From contig CAUJNA010000591.1 of the NCBI GenBank assembly GCA_963377175.1, positions 292,501 to 356,500 of the forward strand: a DNA stretch of 64,000 nt, written 5' to 3'. Position numbers and translations under genes: made by a program. Source of the DNA: Effrenium voratum. Its lineage: Eukaryota; Sar; Dinophyceae; Suessiales; Symbiodiniaceae. The notes beneath the pieces were generated by a model, which worked only from the letters and a program-made list of their open reading frames with translations, did no database searches and was not told the origin of the DNA. Below, piece after piece: positions 22,997 to 34,215 of the stretch. How positions within the stretch are numbered: position 1 is the first letter of the stretch; each line of letters begins with the position of its first letter.

Positions 22997-23112
22997 CCCC
23001 AAATGGGTGTGGGTCAGAAAAAGGTACCCAACATGGATCCCTGGTAAATGGAAACATGGACCAAAACCTGCGGTCCCCTGGTGGTTTAATTTTGACCCAT
23101 ACCCAAATGGGG
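22997..23112. mobile_element. TIR element family 2 (GGGTGTGGGTCA ends)
   Basis: Ends CCCCAAATGGGTGTGGGTCA and TTGACCCATACCCAAATGGGG (last base trimmed from the repeat) are inverted repeats. The core holds a GGAAACATGGACCAAAACCT motif shared with 47,401 and 39,396. It lies in the intron beside the exon at 23,183. Confidence 0.7.
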
Positions 23113-23182
23113 AGACCCATCAAAGGAATGAAAGGCAAACCCAGCACTGGGCACCCCCTCCAAAAAGCCAAAAAATGCCGAC

Positions 23183-23253
23183 CTGACGCCATAAATTCCA
23201 CCACATCCTCCACCACTTTGGCCACAGCTGCCACGGCCGCCTCGAAGATTCGC
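23183..23253 (-). CDS. Exon of copy B, 71 nt (RIFEAAVAAVAKVVEDVV)
   Basis: The acceptor is GCCAG|G and the donor is TCAG|GTCGGC, a GT where copy A has GC. The peptide is RIFEAAVAAVAKVVEDVVEF. The phase matches its neighbours. Confidence 0.75.
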
Positions 23254-23285
23254 CTGGCGTTTCCCCGCCGGATTTGGGATTTGGA

Positions 23286-23400
23286 TCCTTTCCTCGGTTG
23301 CTTTCTGCTCCCCTGCTAAAAGTTTAGCTTTTGGTGGTTTAGTGGAAAACCCATTAGTTGGCAAAAAGTTAAAGTCCCAACATCCGAGCAAAATGCACCT
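23286..23400. repeat. Single monomer of the 49.1-50.3 kb tandem unit
   Basis: GGTTGCTTTCTGCTCCCCTG, GTGGTTTAGTGGAAAACCCA and GAGCAAAATGCACC are close to the array consensus. It lies in a gene B intron. Confidence 0.8.
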
Positions 23401-23609
23401 CTGTTTCTTCTCAGCTTTCGCATGGATTCTGGTTCATACATCTCGTGGATGCTCGGAATTGGCAGTCTGTGCATAGAATTTCGGCTGAAAGTGCCCGACG
23501 ACTCCCCTTTGGACGATCACAACCGCATGAGGTCGTGAAACTAAGACAGCGTCGAGTTCTTGACGCGAAACACACGAGAGGCCATCCACGTTAGGACATG
23601 CAAGGTATC

Positions 23610-23662
23610 AAAAGCGAAGCCTTCGGTGTCTTCGCCGCCTTCTGCCGCCGATCCACCTTCTC
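23610..23662 (-). CDS. Exon of copy B, 53 nt (EKVDRRQKAAKTPKAS)
   Basis: The acceptor is GCTAG|G and the inferred donor is CTTTT|GATACC, a GA type at the same base as in copy A. The basic peptide is EKVDRRQKAAKTPKASL. Confidence 0.7.
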
Positions 23663-24765
23663 CTAGCGCTTCAAACGGCTGTTCCAAAACTTGCAGATTT
23701 CCTGTTTGCCTTCCTTCGGAACCAAGGTGAACAGGGCACCTGCAAAAGCCACAGATCATCAACGGCTACATAGACTCATTGTGCTCAGAGTTCCAGTGCG
23801 CTCAATGAGCGCCTTTGGATTGGAAGGCATCGTTTGAGGATTGGGCTCTCAAGTTCTCAGTGGGTGGGTGTTTTGGTTCACTGGTTTTGACAAGTCTAAG
23901 TAGCTTAGTAACTAAGTACCCAGTTCGTGCTGAATCACACAATTGGCAAGGTTCCTAAGCTAACCTCGGAAGTCTGGACACGCGTTCTTTGGATTTTGCG
24001 GGTTCCCCCAGATAAGCGTGCCTTCTCAAGGGTTGGCATGTCTGTTTGTCACCCTTGGCTCTGGCTAGATACTTTTAGGCATCACCAATTCAGAGGCATC
24101 ACCAGCATCAGAGGCATCACCAGCATCAGCAGCAGCACAGGCATCACCGCAGCCATGGATGCGGATTTGCAAGTCGCACATCGCCGAACAAAACAGATTC
24201 TGAATATTGTTCTCCGGGCCAGGCCAAACAGGTTCCTAAGCTAACCAGCTGACTGCATGGCACAGTAAGCATTCACGTGCATGGGCACCAACATGCGCTT
24301 GCATTGCGCAGGATGGCGTCTCCAGGGGTAGTAATTGTGTATTGTTTGTACGCAATGTTCATGGCAGACTGCCTGGTGTCTTGGTGTTCATGCGCTAGAA
24401 ACTGATGATACAGATACCGAGTCATGTGAGTAAATGCGCAAAACCGGGTTCTGCTCTCGATGTGTGGGTTGCGCATGCTTGGAGAATGAACATTTGTTGC
24501 GCATGTTATCCTGTTGCACGCCTACAACGTAGTAAAAAAAACGCTGTTGTTGTACGTTGTTTGACATGTCTAAGCCAAACGACTTTCCCCCAGAGGTTGG
24601 TTTCTGTTTGTGTTGCTCTTTACCCATGGTTTGTGTTGGGCACGTGTTTTGCTTGTTGTTTTGCTTCAGCAGTACGATGGGAAGTGACACCTTGTGACGT
24701 ATCATGATCCTCCACAAGGTGCGAAAATAACGAGACTCAATGACTTCTGCTAAAATATAGCTATC

Positions 24766-24803
24766 TATATATATATATATATATGTAATATGTATGTATG
24801 TAT
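24766..24803. repeat. (TA)n and TATG run
   Basis: Short AT microsatellite in the stretch between the exons at 23,662 and 26,375. Confidence 0.85.
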
Positions 24804-25159
24804 ACAATTGGCTCATGTCCGCGAATGGTACATGACCCTTTCGACACTCGATTAGCAACGACCTGCACATGAGACATTTACTCTGGACTTAGATGAGACA
24901 GAAGACCAACAAGGGTTAATACACAACGGGCGCAAACGTAGATCATGGGTTCTCAATCTGCCGGCAATGCTCCCTACCTGCACTTTCCCGGGGTGGGCAC
25001 GTACCGCCACTGATTCCAAGACGTTCCCTTTCGCAGAATAATCTTTTTCACACGGGGTTGAAAGCCTTGGAGTGGTTGACTCCCCGCGCTGCACTGCGCA
25101 ACTTCCCCAAGCACTCACCAGCATTATCAGAATCACATTCCTGGAAAAAAGGCACGAAC

Positions 25160-26000
25160 AAAGCTAAATATAACGGACAATTCCAAAAGGACAATTCTAA
25201 TGGGACAATTCCAAAGGGAGCATTGACTCAAAGGCGAAAATTCCAATGAGAAAACTCGGAATGGAAACGTCAAAGGGAAACTTCCAACCGGAAACTTCCA
25301 ATAGAAAAATAGCAATGGAAAAAATCCAAAGGGAAAGGTCCATGGGGGCAACTTGACTAGGAGAGTTCCAAAGGAAAAATCCAAGGGAACCATTTGAATG
25401 GGAGAATGCCAGTGGAAAAGATCCAATGGACGCAATCCAATGGGAGAAGTCAAAGGGGAGAATTCCATTGGGACAATTCCACAGAAAAAGAGTCCAATGG
25501 GCAAACTCCCAAGGACAACTGCAAAGGGAAAATCAACTTCAGGAGAACTCCAGTGGGATATACAATTCTAATGGATGATTCCAAAGGAACACCTCCAGAG
25601 GCCAATGGGCAAAGCTCCAAGGGAAAAACCCAGAGGGCAGTTTCAATGGAAACATTCAACCATTCCGAGGGGAGAATCTTAGTGGGAGAATCCAAGCCCA
25701 ATGGAAAAACCAAGCGGAACTTCTCAAAGAAAACACATCGCAACGACACAAATCCGAAGTTTTTCAAAGCCCAAAGCAAAAGCCTTCTGGGACAAGTCTT
25801 TTGAGCGAATACCAACGGGAAACTTCCAATGGACAAGTTATGGGAGAATGTCAAGGGGGAGAACTCAAAGATCAAGTGCCAAAGGGAAAATGGGACCCAT
25901 GGACCAAGTCCACTGGGAACGTCCAATGGAAAAAATCCGAACTTAATGGGGGGAACTTGAAATGTCAAAGGGAAAACACAGAAAGGCAACATTCTCAAGA
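25160..26000. repeat. AATTCCAATGGGA satellite in gene B
   Basis: Highly variable 12-18-bp units alternating CCAAAGGGAAAA and TTCCAATGGGACAA. It translates to FPLEF/HWNSP-type repeats on the minus strand, which explains the long ORF there. Copy A has no counterpart. Confidence 0.85.
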
Positions 26001-26374
26001 CTTATGGAAGAACTCCAATGAGGTAGATCCTATAACAAAAATCGCCGGCCCGTCATGTCGGCGGACTGAGCCGAAAGCGTTAAAGCAATCCCTAAGGAGC
26101 CACATAGAGACATAGTAAAGTCAACCAAATGCGCAACAGGGGCGTTGTTCCTTTCTTTTTTGCGCGGCTGAATTCTTTGGCTACGAATGTCTTTTGCAGT
26201 CTCTTGGTTGCTGTTGACCAAAAAGTTTAACTTTTGGGGGGTTTAGTGGAAAACACCTTTATTTCCCAAAAAGCTAAAGTCTAAAGATCCAACCCACTAG
26301 CAGTCAAGGTCCGCGAGCACCAAGCCAGCTCCAAGCCACAGCCCGCGCCTTCGCCGGCGGCGGCGTCCGCTCTC

Positions 26375-26419
26375 CGCATCAGTCTCTGATTCCAACTCCG
26401 CCTCGCCACTCTCGGTGAC
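26375..26419 (-). CDS. Exon of copy B, acidic (VTESGEAELESETDA)
   Basis: The acceptor is GCTTAG|G. Fifteen codons, one more than copy A. The inferred GA donor is GCG|GAGAGC. Read-through would give eight arginines. The TIR element at 26,432 lies just upstream, in the preceding intron. Confidence 0.6.
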
Positions 26420-26431
26420 CTAAGCTCAGAG

Positions 26432-26560
26432 ATCCTTACATTATACGCCTGAACATTGCCTTGTAAATGGTGGGTTCCCTTTATTTTGGTGTTGAAAAAG
26501 CCATGTGTCAAATGGTTGCAAAATGTATCTTTCAAGGAGCCCTGCAGAAGTTGAAAGGGA
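26432..26560. mobile_element. TIR element family 3, copy in gene B intron
   Basis: Begins TCCTTACATTATACGCCTG and ends with a GTATCTTTCAAGGA-type inverted counterpart. Shares about 120 bases with 48,683-48,788 in the same orientation. Copy A lacks it in the equivalent intron. Confidence 0.6.
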
Positions 26561-26728
26561 ACCATAGCTAGAAACGAGAGGTCTTACGCATCTGGGGAGC
26601 AAGGAGGACTTTCTTGGGGTCGCCTGTAAACAAAGGCCAGCCATGCATCCAGCACTGCCCGGCAATGTGGGCACTAAACATAAAAGTGACCTACCAGCCC
26701 GCAGCCACCACTTTCCAAAGCACCTTTC

Positions 26729-26770
26729 TGAGTCCAATGGGCAAGACTGCGGTATTCGAGCATCACCCTT
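26729..26770 (-). CDS. Exon of copy B, 42 nt (KGDARIPQSCPLDS)
   Basis: The acceptor is GCGAG| and the donor is TCA|GAAAGG, a GA type as in copy A. Fourteen whole codons. Confidence 0.65.
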
Positions 26771-26914
26771 CTCGCTGCATACCGTGCAAGTGAAACACAT
26801 TGCCAATGAGAACCGCTGGTGATCTCCCTTGGTGGGAGGCTTCTCGTCCCACCAAGGGTTCTATCCATAACAAACTCGCGAAGAATCATGTTCAACTGTC
26901 CTAGTTCCCCCGGC

Positions 26915-26989
26915 CTGTAGGTACATGGGCTCTTCCTCGTCTTCGTCTTCCTCAGAGTCGTCAATCAGGCTGACCTCTGCATCCGACTC
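26915..26989 (-). CDS. Exon of copy B, 75 nt, acidic (SEEDEDEEEPMYLQ)
   Basis: The acceptor is ACCAG|G and the donor is CAG|GCCGGG, a GC donor where copy A has GT. The peptide ends DDSEEDEDEEEPMYLQ. Confidence 0.8.
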
Positions 26990-27277
26990 CTGGTCTGGCT
27001 CATGGCGCTTGCGAGTGCGGGATCAGACCTACTCGTGGAAAAGCGCATTGACAAGGCCGCACAAATGAGGGACACATTTTTCCAGCAAATGACAAGGTGT
27101 AATTTGCACATGTGCACAACAAATATAAAAATATGTGGCTGTACGGCCCTCCAGGTCCAGTTGGCCCTGGAACCAGCCAAAGAGATACTTTCTCCATCAA
27201 GCCCTCGGAAGCTCCGCCAAGCCCAACTCTCCCCCAGAGCGAAGGAGTGAGCCGGGATCCCGGGAAGCGTCCTGCTC

Positions 27278-27316
27278 TTGCATGTCCACGTCCGGCATGT
27301 CCGGCTCCACAGGCTC
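27278..27316 (-). CDS. Exon of copy B, 39 nt (EPVEPDMPDVDMQ)
   Basis: The acceptor is TTTTCACAG|G and the donor is CAA|GAGCAG, a GA type as in copy A. One residue differs from copy A. Confidence 0.7.
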
Positions 27317-27551
27317 CTGTGAAAAGCCGAATCGGACAGGCTTCCCAAGAAAGGGTTCTATGTTTGCCTCATAAGAACGAGGCACTACGAAAGTCAAGAA
27401 CAAGGCACTACAAAAGTCTATGCATTTGAAAGATACTTTGAGGAGACAGTATTCGTAAGATCCTTCCAACATGCATAAAGGAAAACTGAAATCTCAGCTT
27501 GCTTCGCGCTGGCTTTGTTGCTTTCTTGTAGCGTTCAGGCATCTGATTGGC

Positions 27552-27617
27552 AGGGCCGCACTCCTCATATGTCTGACGCCGTCGAGCCTGTTGCTGCTGA
27601 AACTTCCGAAACTCCAC
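27552..27617 (-). CDS. Exon of copy B, 66 nt (VEFRKFQQQQARRRQTYEE)
   Basis: The acceptor is CGCAAG|G. The Gln/Arg-rich helix reads VEFRKFQQQQARRRQTYEE. The GC donor limit is inferred as for copy A. Confidence 0.65.
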
Positions 27618-28025
27618 CTTGCGGGGGTGGGCTCAAGCTTCGCAATCGCTTTCCTCCAAGCGACAAGTAAAAAGGGGTGTGAACAAAGTGGACTCAAAGA
27701 AAAACCCAGGGGAGGATGGAAGCTTGGGGGTTCTTCTGCTCTCAGCTTCAACAAATCTTGGATGGTCTTCGGGCTCCGAAGGGCTGACGGGGTGCCTTGG
27801 ACCCGAAACCTCCCTGGCTCGCTGTACTGCTTGAACTCCCTCCCAATCTGCGGTCTGGGTCCTTGGGCCGAAAATGAGGGCATTGAGACAAGACTAAGGG
27901 AAACCCAAGCGGAAACCCGAAGAAGATCGAATCCACTTTCAGCCCCCGGTTCTTTTGAGAAGGGCCCAGTTATTGGACTGCTCAAGCTCGGCCCAATAAA
28001 CCACCGACTCAGACTCTCAGAGCGC

Positions 28026-28047
28026 CTGGTCCAACAGCTGCAGGGCC
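28026..28047 (-). CDS. 22-nt micro-exon of copy B
   Basis: Identical to the 22 nt at 10,333-10,354 and flanked by TCGCAG| and CAG|GCGCTC. It encodes ALQLLDQ. The flanks differ from copy A while the exon does not. Confidence 0.7.
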
Positions 28048-28532
28048 CTGCGACAGAACGGAAGCCACCGGAAAAACCACTGGAATGGTGAAACCAGCCT
28101 GGTCACAGGAAGTTTGCTTGAATCACAGCTGGCGAACCAGGGACACACAAAAAACATATTGGTCAGATTTGTTCCGTACTTATAGTCTAGCCAAACAAAT
28201 TAAACATATTGGAGATTGTGGGGGGCAATCTCGTCGAAACGAAAGGTGAATTTGCAATCATCTGCGCACACATGGATGCCTTTCAAGTGGGCGAAAAAAA
28301 GGGACGGGGCATACTTCAGGCTTCAAGCCCGGCCAAGTACCTACCAAGGCGCAAAGCCGCAGACTCTTTGCCACATTGACATGGGGCTTCGCTCAGGGAA
28401 GTCTTGCGCCGGGCCAACATTGGGCGGGCGTGGGAAGTGACAAACACGGGAATCCGTTTTGGCATTGCACATCATGCGGGGGACCGGGCAAAACAGGGAA
28501 AATGTCCCCAGCTTCCAGCCTTGTCTCGTTGC

Positions 28533-28567
28533 TGCTGGCGAGATTCCTCATGACTGGCATCACAAAC
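28533..28567 (-). CDS. Exon of copy B, about 35 nt (FVMPVMRNLAS)
   Basis: The acceptor is GCCGAG|G and the inferred donor is AGCA|GCAACG. The peptide is identical to copy A. It follows the 5.2-kb intron that ends at 28,568. Confidence 0.6.
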
Positions 28568-29194
28568 CTCGGCGCAGGGCCCGGCCAGCGGCCTCCAAAA
28601 TGAAGGGAACCCGAGAGCCAAATTTCATGGGTCAGGTCAGTTGGTTCGGGATTGGGGTGTTTTAAGGCTCTAAAAAAAGAATATGGGTTTTTTACTCAAA
28701 CTTAAGATTTTGCCAAAACCAAAAAAAGGAAAAAAACACAGATTTTGCAGCAAAACTCAAAGTGTACTATTGATGCCAGTTTCCTCCAAACAAGAATCAG
28801 TCTGCTTTTTTTGGGAGGGGACCAGGCCAGTTTTCCGTGCAAAGCCTTAGGGATAAAACAGCTTGACGCGCCTGCTGAAAGGGGTTTGGGGTCGTCTAAA
28901 CAGACATCAGTCTTGGCCGCCAAGCGGAAAGGGCTTGAACTGTTTTTCGGGAAAAACTTAACTATGAAGCCGCCTCTTCTGTACGAGCAAAGTGCGTTGT
29001 TCTTGAGCCGAAAGTCTACTCGCATTTTGGCTAGAGTCTGGGCTTGCAATTGCAAGTGTCACAAAGAAAGCAGTGACCTGCAACAAACCCTGCATGGGCA
29101 CATTTTTTGGGTTTTGGCCACATGCGACATGATACGGAGCAGAACTGTGTTTCTTGGAGGCGATTCTCAGAGGCCCCAGGTTCCCCGTGAACCA

Positions 29195-29345
29195 ACTCCG
29201 AACAAACTCCGAAAAAACTCCGGACCGAACGAACTCCGAACGAGCGGAACAAACTCCGAGCAAATCCCGGACAAACTCCGAACGAACTCCGGGCGAGCTC
29301 GGAACAAACTCCGAACAAGCGAACAAGCTCCGAGCGAACTGTGTC
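29195..29345. repeat. 11-bp satellite (CCGAACGAACT), left arm
   Basis: Repeated AACTCCGAACG-type units with small length changes. It occurs in reverse complement at 30,285-30,475 and briefly at 29,812-29,840. Confidence 0.85.
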
Positions 29346-29595
29346 ATTAGTTGATTTCCGAACAAAACCCTGAGCCAACTCCGAACACACTTTGGCCATA
29401 AGTATGTGTTTGAATTTTGGTGGTCAAACTGTTTTTGTTGGTTTTTTTCCGGGCTTACCAAAAGAGGCCAAGTGATTACAGGGGCCAGTTTCAACAAGTG
29501 GCCTGGGGCTGAGGCTCGCTGTTGAAGCTGAAACAAAGCTTAATCCTTTTGATCAAGGCCTGATCCGGGCAAAACACTTATTCCAAAAACACAAG

Positions 29596-29625
29596 CTTAA
29601 GTTCAACACCGGTGTTGAACTTAAG
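29596..29625. repeat. Perfect 30-bp palindrome
   Basis: The half-site CTTAAGTTCAACACC is followed directly by its exact reverse complement. There is no spacer and no mismatch. It lies in the loop of the larger inverted repeat. Confidence 0.95.
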
Positions 29626-30284
29626 GGTTTGCCCGCTTTTTTGTAAGGGCTTGCCCGATTTTGGTCGTATGAAATAGCTGCTTTTTGCATGAAAAACCTG
29701 GATTAAGCACGTTTCAATGTTTTTGCCTGTAATTCCTGTGTTTTTGCACGACCAAAACCCAAAAAGTACAACACCAAAAAATAAGCTCCAAAAAAACTTA
29801 AGGCCAAAGTTCGTTTCGGAGTTCGTTCGGAGTTCGTCCGGGGCAAGAATTAAGCCCCGAAAAAATAATAAGCAAAAATGACAGCCTGGAAAAAAGCGAG
29901 CAAAAAAACAAAACAATGCCAAACAACTGAAACTTAAGGCCGAAACACAAAAATCAGCTCCCCCAAAGAAACATATGGCCAAAGTTTGTTTGGCGATTGT
30001 CCGGGAAGTAAATCCAGCCTGAAAGATACATAACAGGAAAACCAAGTGACCAAAAGAACTAATTTCAACAAGTGGCCTGAGAACATGTTTGTTTGCCTCA
30101 AAAAATACCTTCCCAGGCCACTTGTTGAAACTGGCCCCTGTAATGACTTGGCCTCTTTTGGAAAGCCCGAAAAAAGCAAGAAAAAACAGCTTGGCCACCA
30201 AAATACTTAGGCTCAAAAACATACTCATGGCCTCAAAGTGTGTTCGGAGTTGGCTTGGGAACAATGCCAAAGCTCGCTCGGAGC

Positions 30285-30475
30285 TTGCTCGCTTGTTCGG
30301 AGTTTGTTCCGAGTTCGCCCGGAATTTGTTCGGAGTTCGTTCGGAGTTTGTCCGGAGTTTGCTCGGAGTTCGGTCGGAGTTCGTTCGGAGTTCGTTCGGA
30401 GTTCGTTCGGAGTTTTTTTCGGAGTTCGTTCGGAGTTTGTCCAAAGTTTGTTCGGAGCTTGTTCGGAGGTGGTTC
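30285..30475. repeat. 11-bp satellite (TTCGGAGTTCG), right arm
   Basis: Tandem TTCGGAGTTCG units, several exact in a row near 30,375-30,410. This is the complement of the left-arm array. Confidence 0.9.
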
Positions 30476-30849
30476 ACGGGGAACCTTTGGCCTCAACGTT
30501 CTGCTCCGACTTATGTAGTGTGTGGCCAAAGCCCTACAAAATGCGCCCATACAGGATTTGTTGCAGGTGACTCCTTTGTGAAAACTTGCAATTGCCGCAA
30601 TTGCAAGCCCAGTCTGCCAAAATGTGAGAAGAGTTTTGGCGCTCAGAACAACGTATTTTGCTCGTACAGAAGGGGCGGTTTCATAGTTAGGTTTTTCCGG
30701 AAAACAGTTCAAGCCCTTGCCTCTTGGCGGCCAAGACTCATTCCTGCTTAGACGACCCCAATTCCCTCTCAGCACGCGCATCAAGCTGCCTTACCCTTAA
30801 GTTTTTTTGGTGGGGAACCGAATTCCCCACGCAAATTGGCAAACCCGAA

Positions 30850-33380
30850 GCTTCGCTGGACGAAGAGGTCTGCGCCAACAGTGCTGCTTAGGCGGTGTTA
30901 GTGGGTCCTCCCTACAGTTTCTGCAGATAAGACGGTAAATCGGTTTTAGCCGTTCCTCCCGTAAAACGGTAAAATGATCGCACCTTGTGGTTTGCATCTG
31001 GGATCCAAATAATAAAGATGCTGAGAAAAAGATGGACAACTTCTCCAAATGTAGATTCCACTGGTAATTGCCTTCAACACATCTATGTCTACATCCCCAC
31101 AAGTCATCTTCATTATCCCATCTTGTTAGTGGCGTTCTCTTTTTTGACTTTCCGAAACACCAAGTTCTTGAAGCTAAGTAGGTAAGAAAGAGTAGACTTT
31201 TTCACATCGCCGCGTTTCTTATCTTGCCTGTATTAGTTTATTGTCTTTCTCTGTCCTTTCCTCATTCGTCGTTGACAAGCTATTCTGGTTCACTGTTACT
31301 TGGCTCTATGGCGTAGAATGTTCTGGTCAACCAAGTGATACCCGTTTCTTTCCTGTGTTGGGACTTCAAGATTCACAAGTTATAGGCATTAAAAGAAAGG
31401 AGAGCAATCGATGATAGGAAATCCTGTGGCTATTTGTAGTTTATCTCTTTATCTTTATGTGTCTTCATGGTTTAATTCCACTAGGATTTCCCTAATAATC
31501 AATTAACTCCCTTCTCAAAACTGGTCAACTCTGGTCAAATCCCCACCAGAAACAACCCCGGTCAAATCCCCCAAGACACCGGCCAGATTCGCCTCCACAA
31601 ACCAATCCAATGAATATAAAGCCGGTCCAACTCCGGTCATTTTCCCTAGAAACCAGTCAAATTCCTCCTCTAGAAACAAGCCAAACCCTGTCTAAGAACC
31701 AGTCCAACTCCGGCCAAATCCCCTACAAACCCTTCAAGTTCTTCAAACCAGTCACAACCGGTCCAACTCCGGATCGCTCTCAAAGCCCGTGACATTCCCC
31801 TTGGCTCCAGCCCACTGCCCTTCTCATGCTCTCTGCAGCTTGCAGTCCTGTCAAAACGTCCGAACATGCACCCACCCTCTATCACGCATGTCGGCGCCGA
31901 CTCACTCACTCAAACAAACACCACACTTCAAGGCAAGCCAAAACACAGTACCTCAAAGCCAGCCCAAAGCATACTGGCCGAAGCCGGCAAGGTTGATACT
32001 CGTATGGCCCATGTCCTCTTCCTTCTCAACTAATAGTTCTCACAAACGGGCAATGGGGAAAGGAAAGGCCACTCATTCCTTTCGTATTAACTGACTACCT
32101 GTCAAGAATGAACTTTCCCAGTCTTCCAGAGAATCCCAAGATCAGAAACCCAACTAATAGTTGATAATAATGAGTTCATTGGCTTTCCATTATCTACTTG
32201 CAACCTTCTCATCTGCTACCACTTTGCTATCTTATGATTTTCCTTTATTTAATTTATCTATCTGGCCTTCTCCTTATCTCTCCGCTCCTCCATCCGCATC
32301 TCGTTTACGGTTCTTTGCTGTGGGTAAGGCAAAAACAGCGGACACAGAGAAAGAGATGACAAATGGTTACCTCCGTGCCTTTCCTGTGCTAACTTATCTT
32401 TATAATTCTTCTCTCTAACTCACTTCCGGAATCTTTGTGAGTGAACGAATGACAGAGACATGAGCCAGATGAGGCGATAGAGAGAGAGAGAGAGGGTTGG
32501 GTCACACGTGTACCTCAGACAGGTCTCTCGTGCCTCTGGACAACTTTCGTCCAACTGCTTCCCGTCAAAACTATCTCATAGAAGAGAGACGGTTCGGGGA
32601 CAGACGCTTTCATTTCCCCGCTCATCTGGTAGACCTTAAAAAACAATGGCGGGGAGACAGCCATCTCTTTCCTCCCTGTCCCTTTTCCCACCTCCCTTTT
32701 CATGCAATCAGACGTGGAAAAGAAAGGGATTTGCATGTCTCCAAGGAGGATTCATGATGGCATGTAAGATCTGAGAAAGATACTGCAAATCAATTAAATT
32801 CTGAAAATACAAATTCCCTCCTGCCTTTTCTCTATCCCGTAGGTGGGCGAGGGAAAGCGAGTGAGTACATTCCCTTCATTCATATCTTGTCTTGTCTCAC
32901 ACATGGACTCACCCAATCGCTTCTGCATCTCTTCTCTATTTGGGTACGCTGGGACAGGACAAAGAGCGAAAGAGACAAACAAACAAAGAGGGAAAGCGAG
33001 AAAGAGAAGAGAGAAAAAGAGGAGCATTGAAAAAGAAGGGGGAGGAATAGCAAATGCTTTAGCCCACAGGGTCCATATCTTTCCAAGCGTTCGGCCCGAT
33101 TTCTCAAGTCCAGGCCCCTTCAAGCTTCCGGGAGTGGCAGAGCAGCGTTTCTCGCGCGGGGAAAAAACAAAAACGATTGGGTTACCCGGGAGCATTCCGC
33201 TGCAGCGAAGCCGGTAAGTCCTTAAAACTGCTTTGCCGCTTCTGCCATGTTTTCTTTTTTATATATATATATATATATGTTTGTCTTTTCGCTTCCTTTG
33301 AAACCACCTGTTGCTTCTCGAAATTCTGGGCCGTTTTTAAATGGGTGGCCGGTTTCCGTTTTTTACCGCAGACATGATCA
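30850..33380. other. AT-richer block inside the 5.2-kb intron of gene B
   Basis: The composition changes from the GC-rich surroundings to an AT-richer, pyrimidine-rich sequence with GA (32,478-32,495) and TA (33,259-33,280) runs. No convincing coding frame is seen. A loose CAGTCCAACTCCGGTCAAAT repeat occupies 31,510-31,790. Possibly an inserted segment. Confidence 0.5.
31888..31965. repeat. Dispersed repeat shared with 16,595-16,672
   Basis: Same unit at about 85 percent identity by eye. Confidence 0.75.
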
Positions 33381-33724
33381 GCGGACCGATTAGCACCTAC
33401 TGACCAGCCTAGTGCGTCCATAGCCCGGGCGTGAGAATCATGGCCCCAAGCGGCTGGCATGCGCAAAGCTGGAGGCTGGGGTCTACATCAACTTAGGAAG
33501 AAACAACTCGTTCATTGTCTCCTCAAAAAGCTGAGGCAAAGGTTCAAAGATCCGACCCATGTCAAGGCCAACAGGTTCAAAAAGCGAAAGTTCCAGGTCA
33601 TCTGATGTCCGTCCCCCAGCAAGTCTGTTCGGGAATCTCTCGAACTTCGGGGCCCTTTTACCATGGGTGGTTTTCTTTTTGCTTCCCTTAAAACCCTCCT
33701 AAACGTGAGACAGAGCCGAGCCAC

Positions 33725-33795
33725 GAGATCATGGATCTGCGGCCCTTCTCGGCGTATCGCTGCCAGGCCTTTCTGGAAGACGCCTCCAGGGATGT
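33725..33795 (-). CDS. Exon of copy B, 71 nt (SSRKAWQRYAEKGRRSM)
   Basis: The acceptor is CTCCAG| and the donor is ATCTC|GTGGCT. One residue differs from copy A (TSLEASSRKAWQ). It is separated from the next exon by a 5,157-base intron, against 355 bases in copy A. Confidence 0.8.
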
Positions 33796-33889
33796 CTGGA
33801 GGCACCCCCCCATTTCCGGCCAGCCCGACAAAAGCAGGACCTGTTCTGCGCACGTCTTGGCCCTTTTGGGGTGGGCTCTCGCAAGTCGC

Positions 33890-33944
33890 CTGGATGAACG
33901 CTGGGTCCAGGAACTTCCGGCCGGGCGAGCTGGAATTTCTGATC
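33890..33944 (-). CDS. Exon of copy B, 55 nt (RNSSSPGRKFLDPAFIQ)
   Basis: The acceptor is CTTGAG|G and the donor is CAG|GCGACT, a GC type where copy A uses GTCAGC. Four synonymous differences and one replacement (Val/Ala). Confidence 0.85.
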
Positions 33945-34039
33945 CTCAAGTCTCACAGCCCAGGGTTGATCAGCCTCCAGTTCAAAACAAACGTTTCAAA
34001 ACACCAAGTAAAATTTAGTCCATTCAGATTCCGAGGGTC

Positions 34040-34215
34040 TGGCCATAGTAGACATGATTCTCCTCAACGAAGCGCAGGACCCTCTTGTGAAGCCGGGCAC
34101 GCTGCTGAACCTCAGCCCGCACATGTGCGGCAGATTCCAGCTTCATCAGCGCCGTCGTTTGCTGGTGCGAGGAGAAGTGGATGTCCCAGAAGTTGCTGTG
34201 ATCGCATCCCAGTTC
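34040..34215 (-). CDS. Exon of copy B, 176 nt (NFWDIHFSSHQQT)
   Basis: The acceptor is CCGTAG|G and the donor is GGCCA|GACCCT, GA as in copy A. It encodes ELGCDHSNFWDIHFSSHQQT and continues to FVEENHVYYG. Confidence 0.85.

Larger units (their letters stand above)
28846..30801. repeat. Large inverted repeat, two arms of about 0.67 kb
   Basis: The left arm 28,846-29,507 and the right arm 30,114-30,801 are reverse complements at roughly 80 percent by eye. Examples are AACAGCTTGACGCG with CGCGCATCAAGCTG, and GGGGCCAGTTTCAACAAGTG with its complement near 30,120. Each arm carries the 11-bp CCGAACGAACT satellite. The 0.6-kb loop contains more of the same motifs and a 30-bp palindrome. It lies in the 5.2-kb intron of gene B and has no counterpart in copy A. 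Confidence 0.8.

Noticed and set aside
29578..30477. 299-residue ORF on the minus strand
   Set aside because: Half is the 11-bp satellite and the rest is loop sequence of an inverted repeat; no domain is recognisable.
32161..33217. ORFs in the AT-richer block
   Set aside because: Low-complexity, no conserved motif, no paralogue in copy A.
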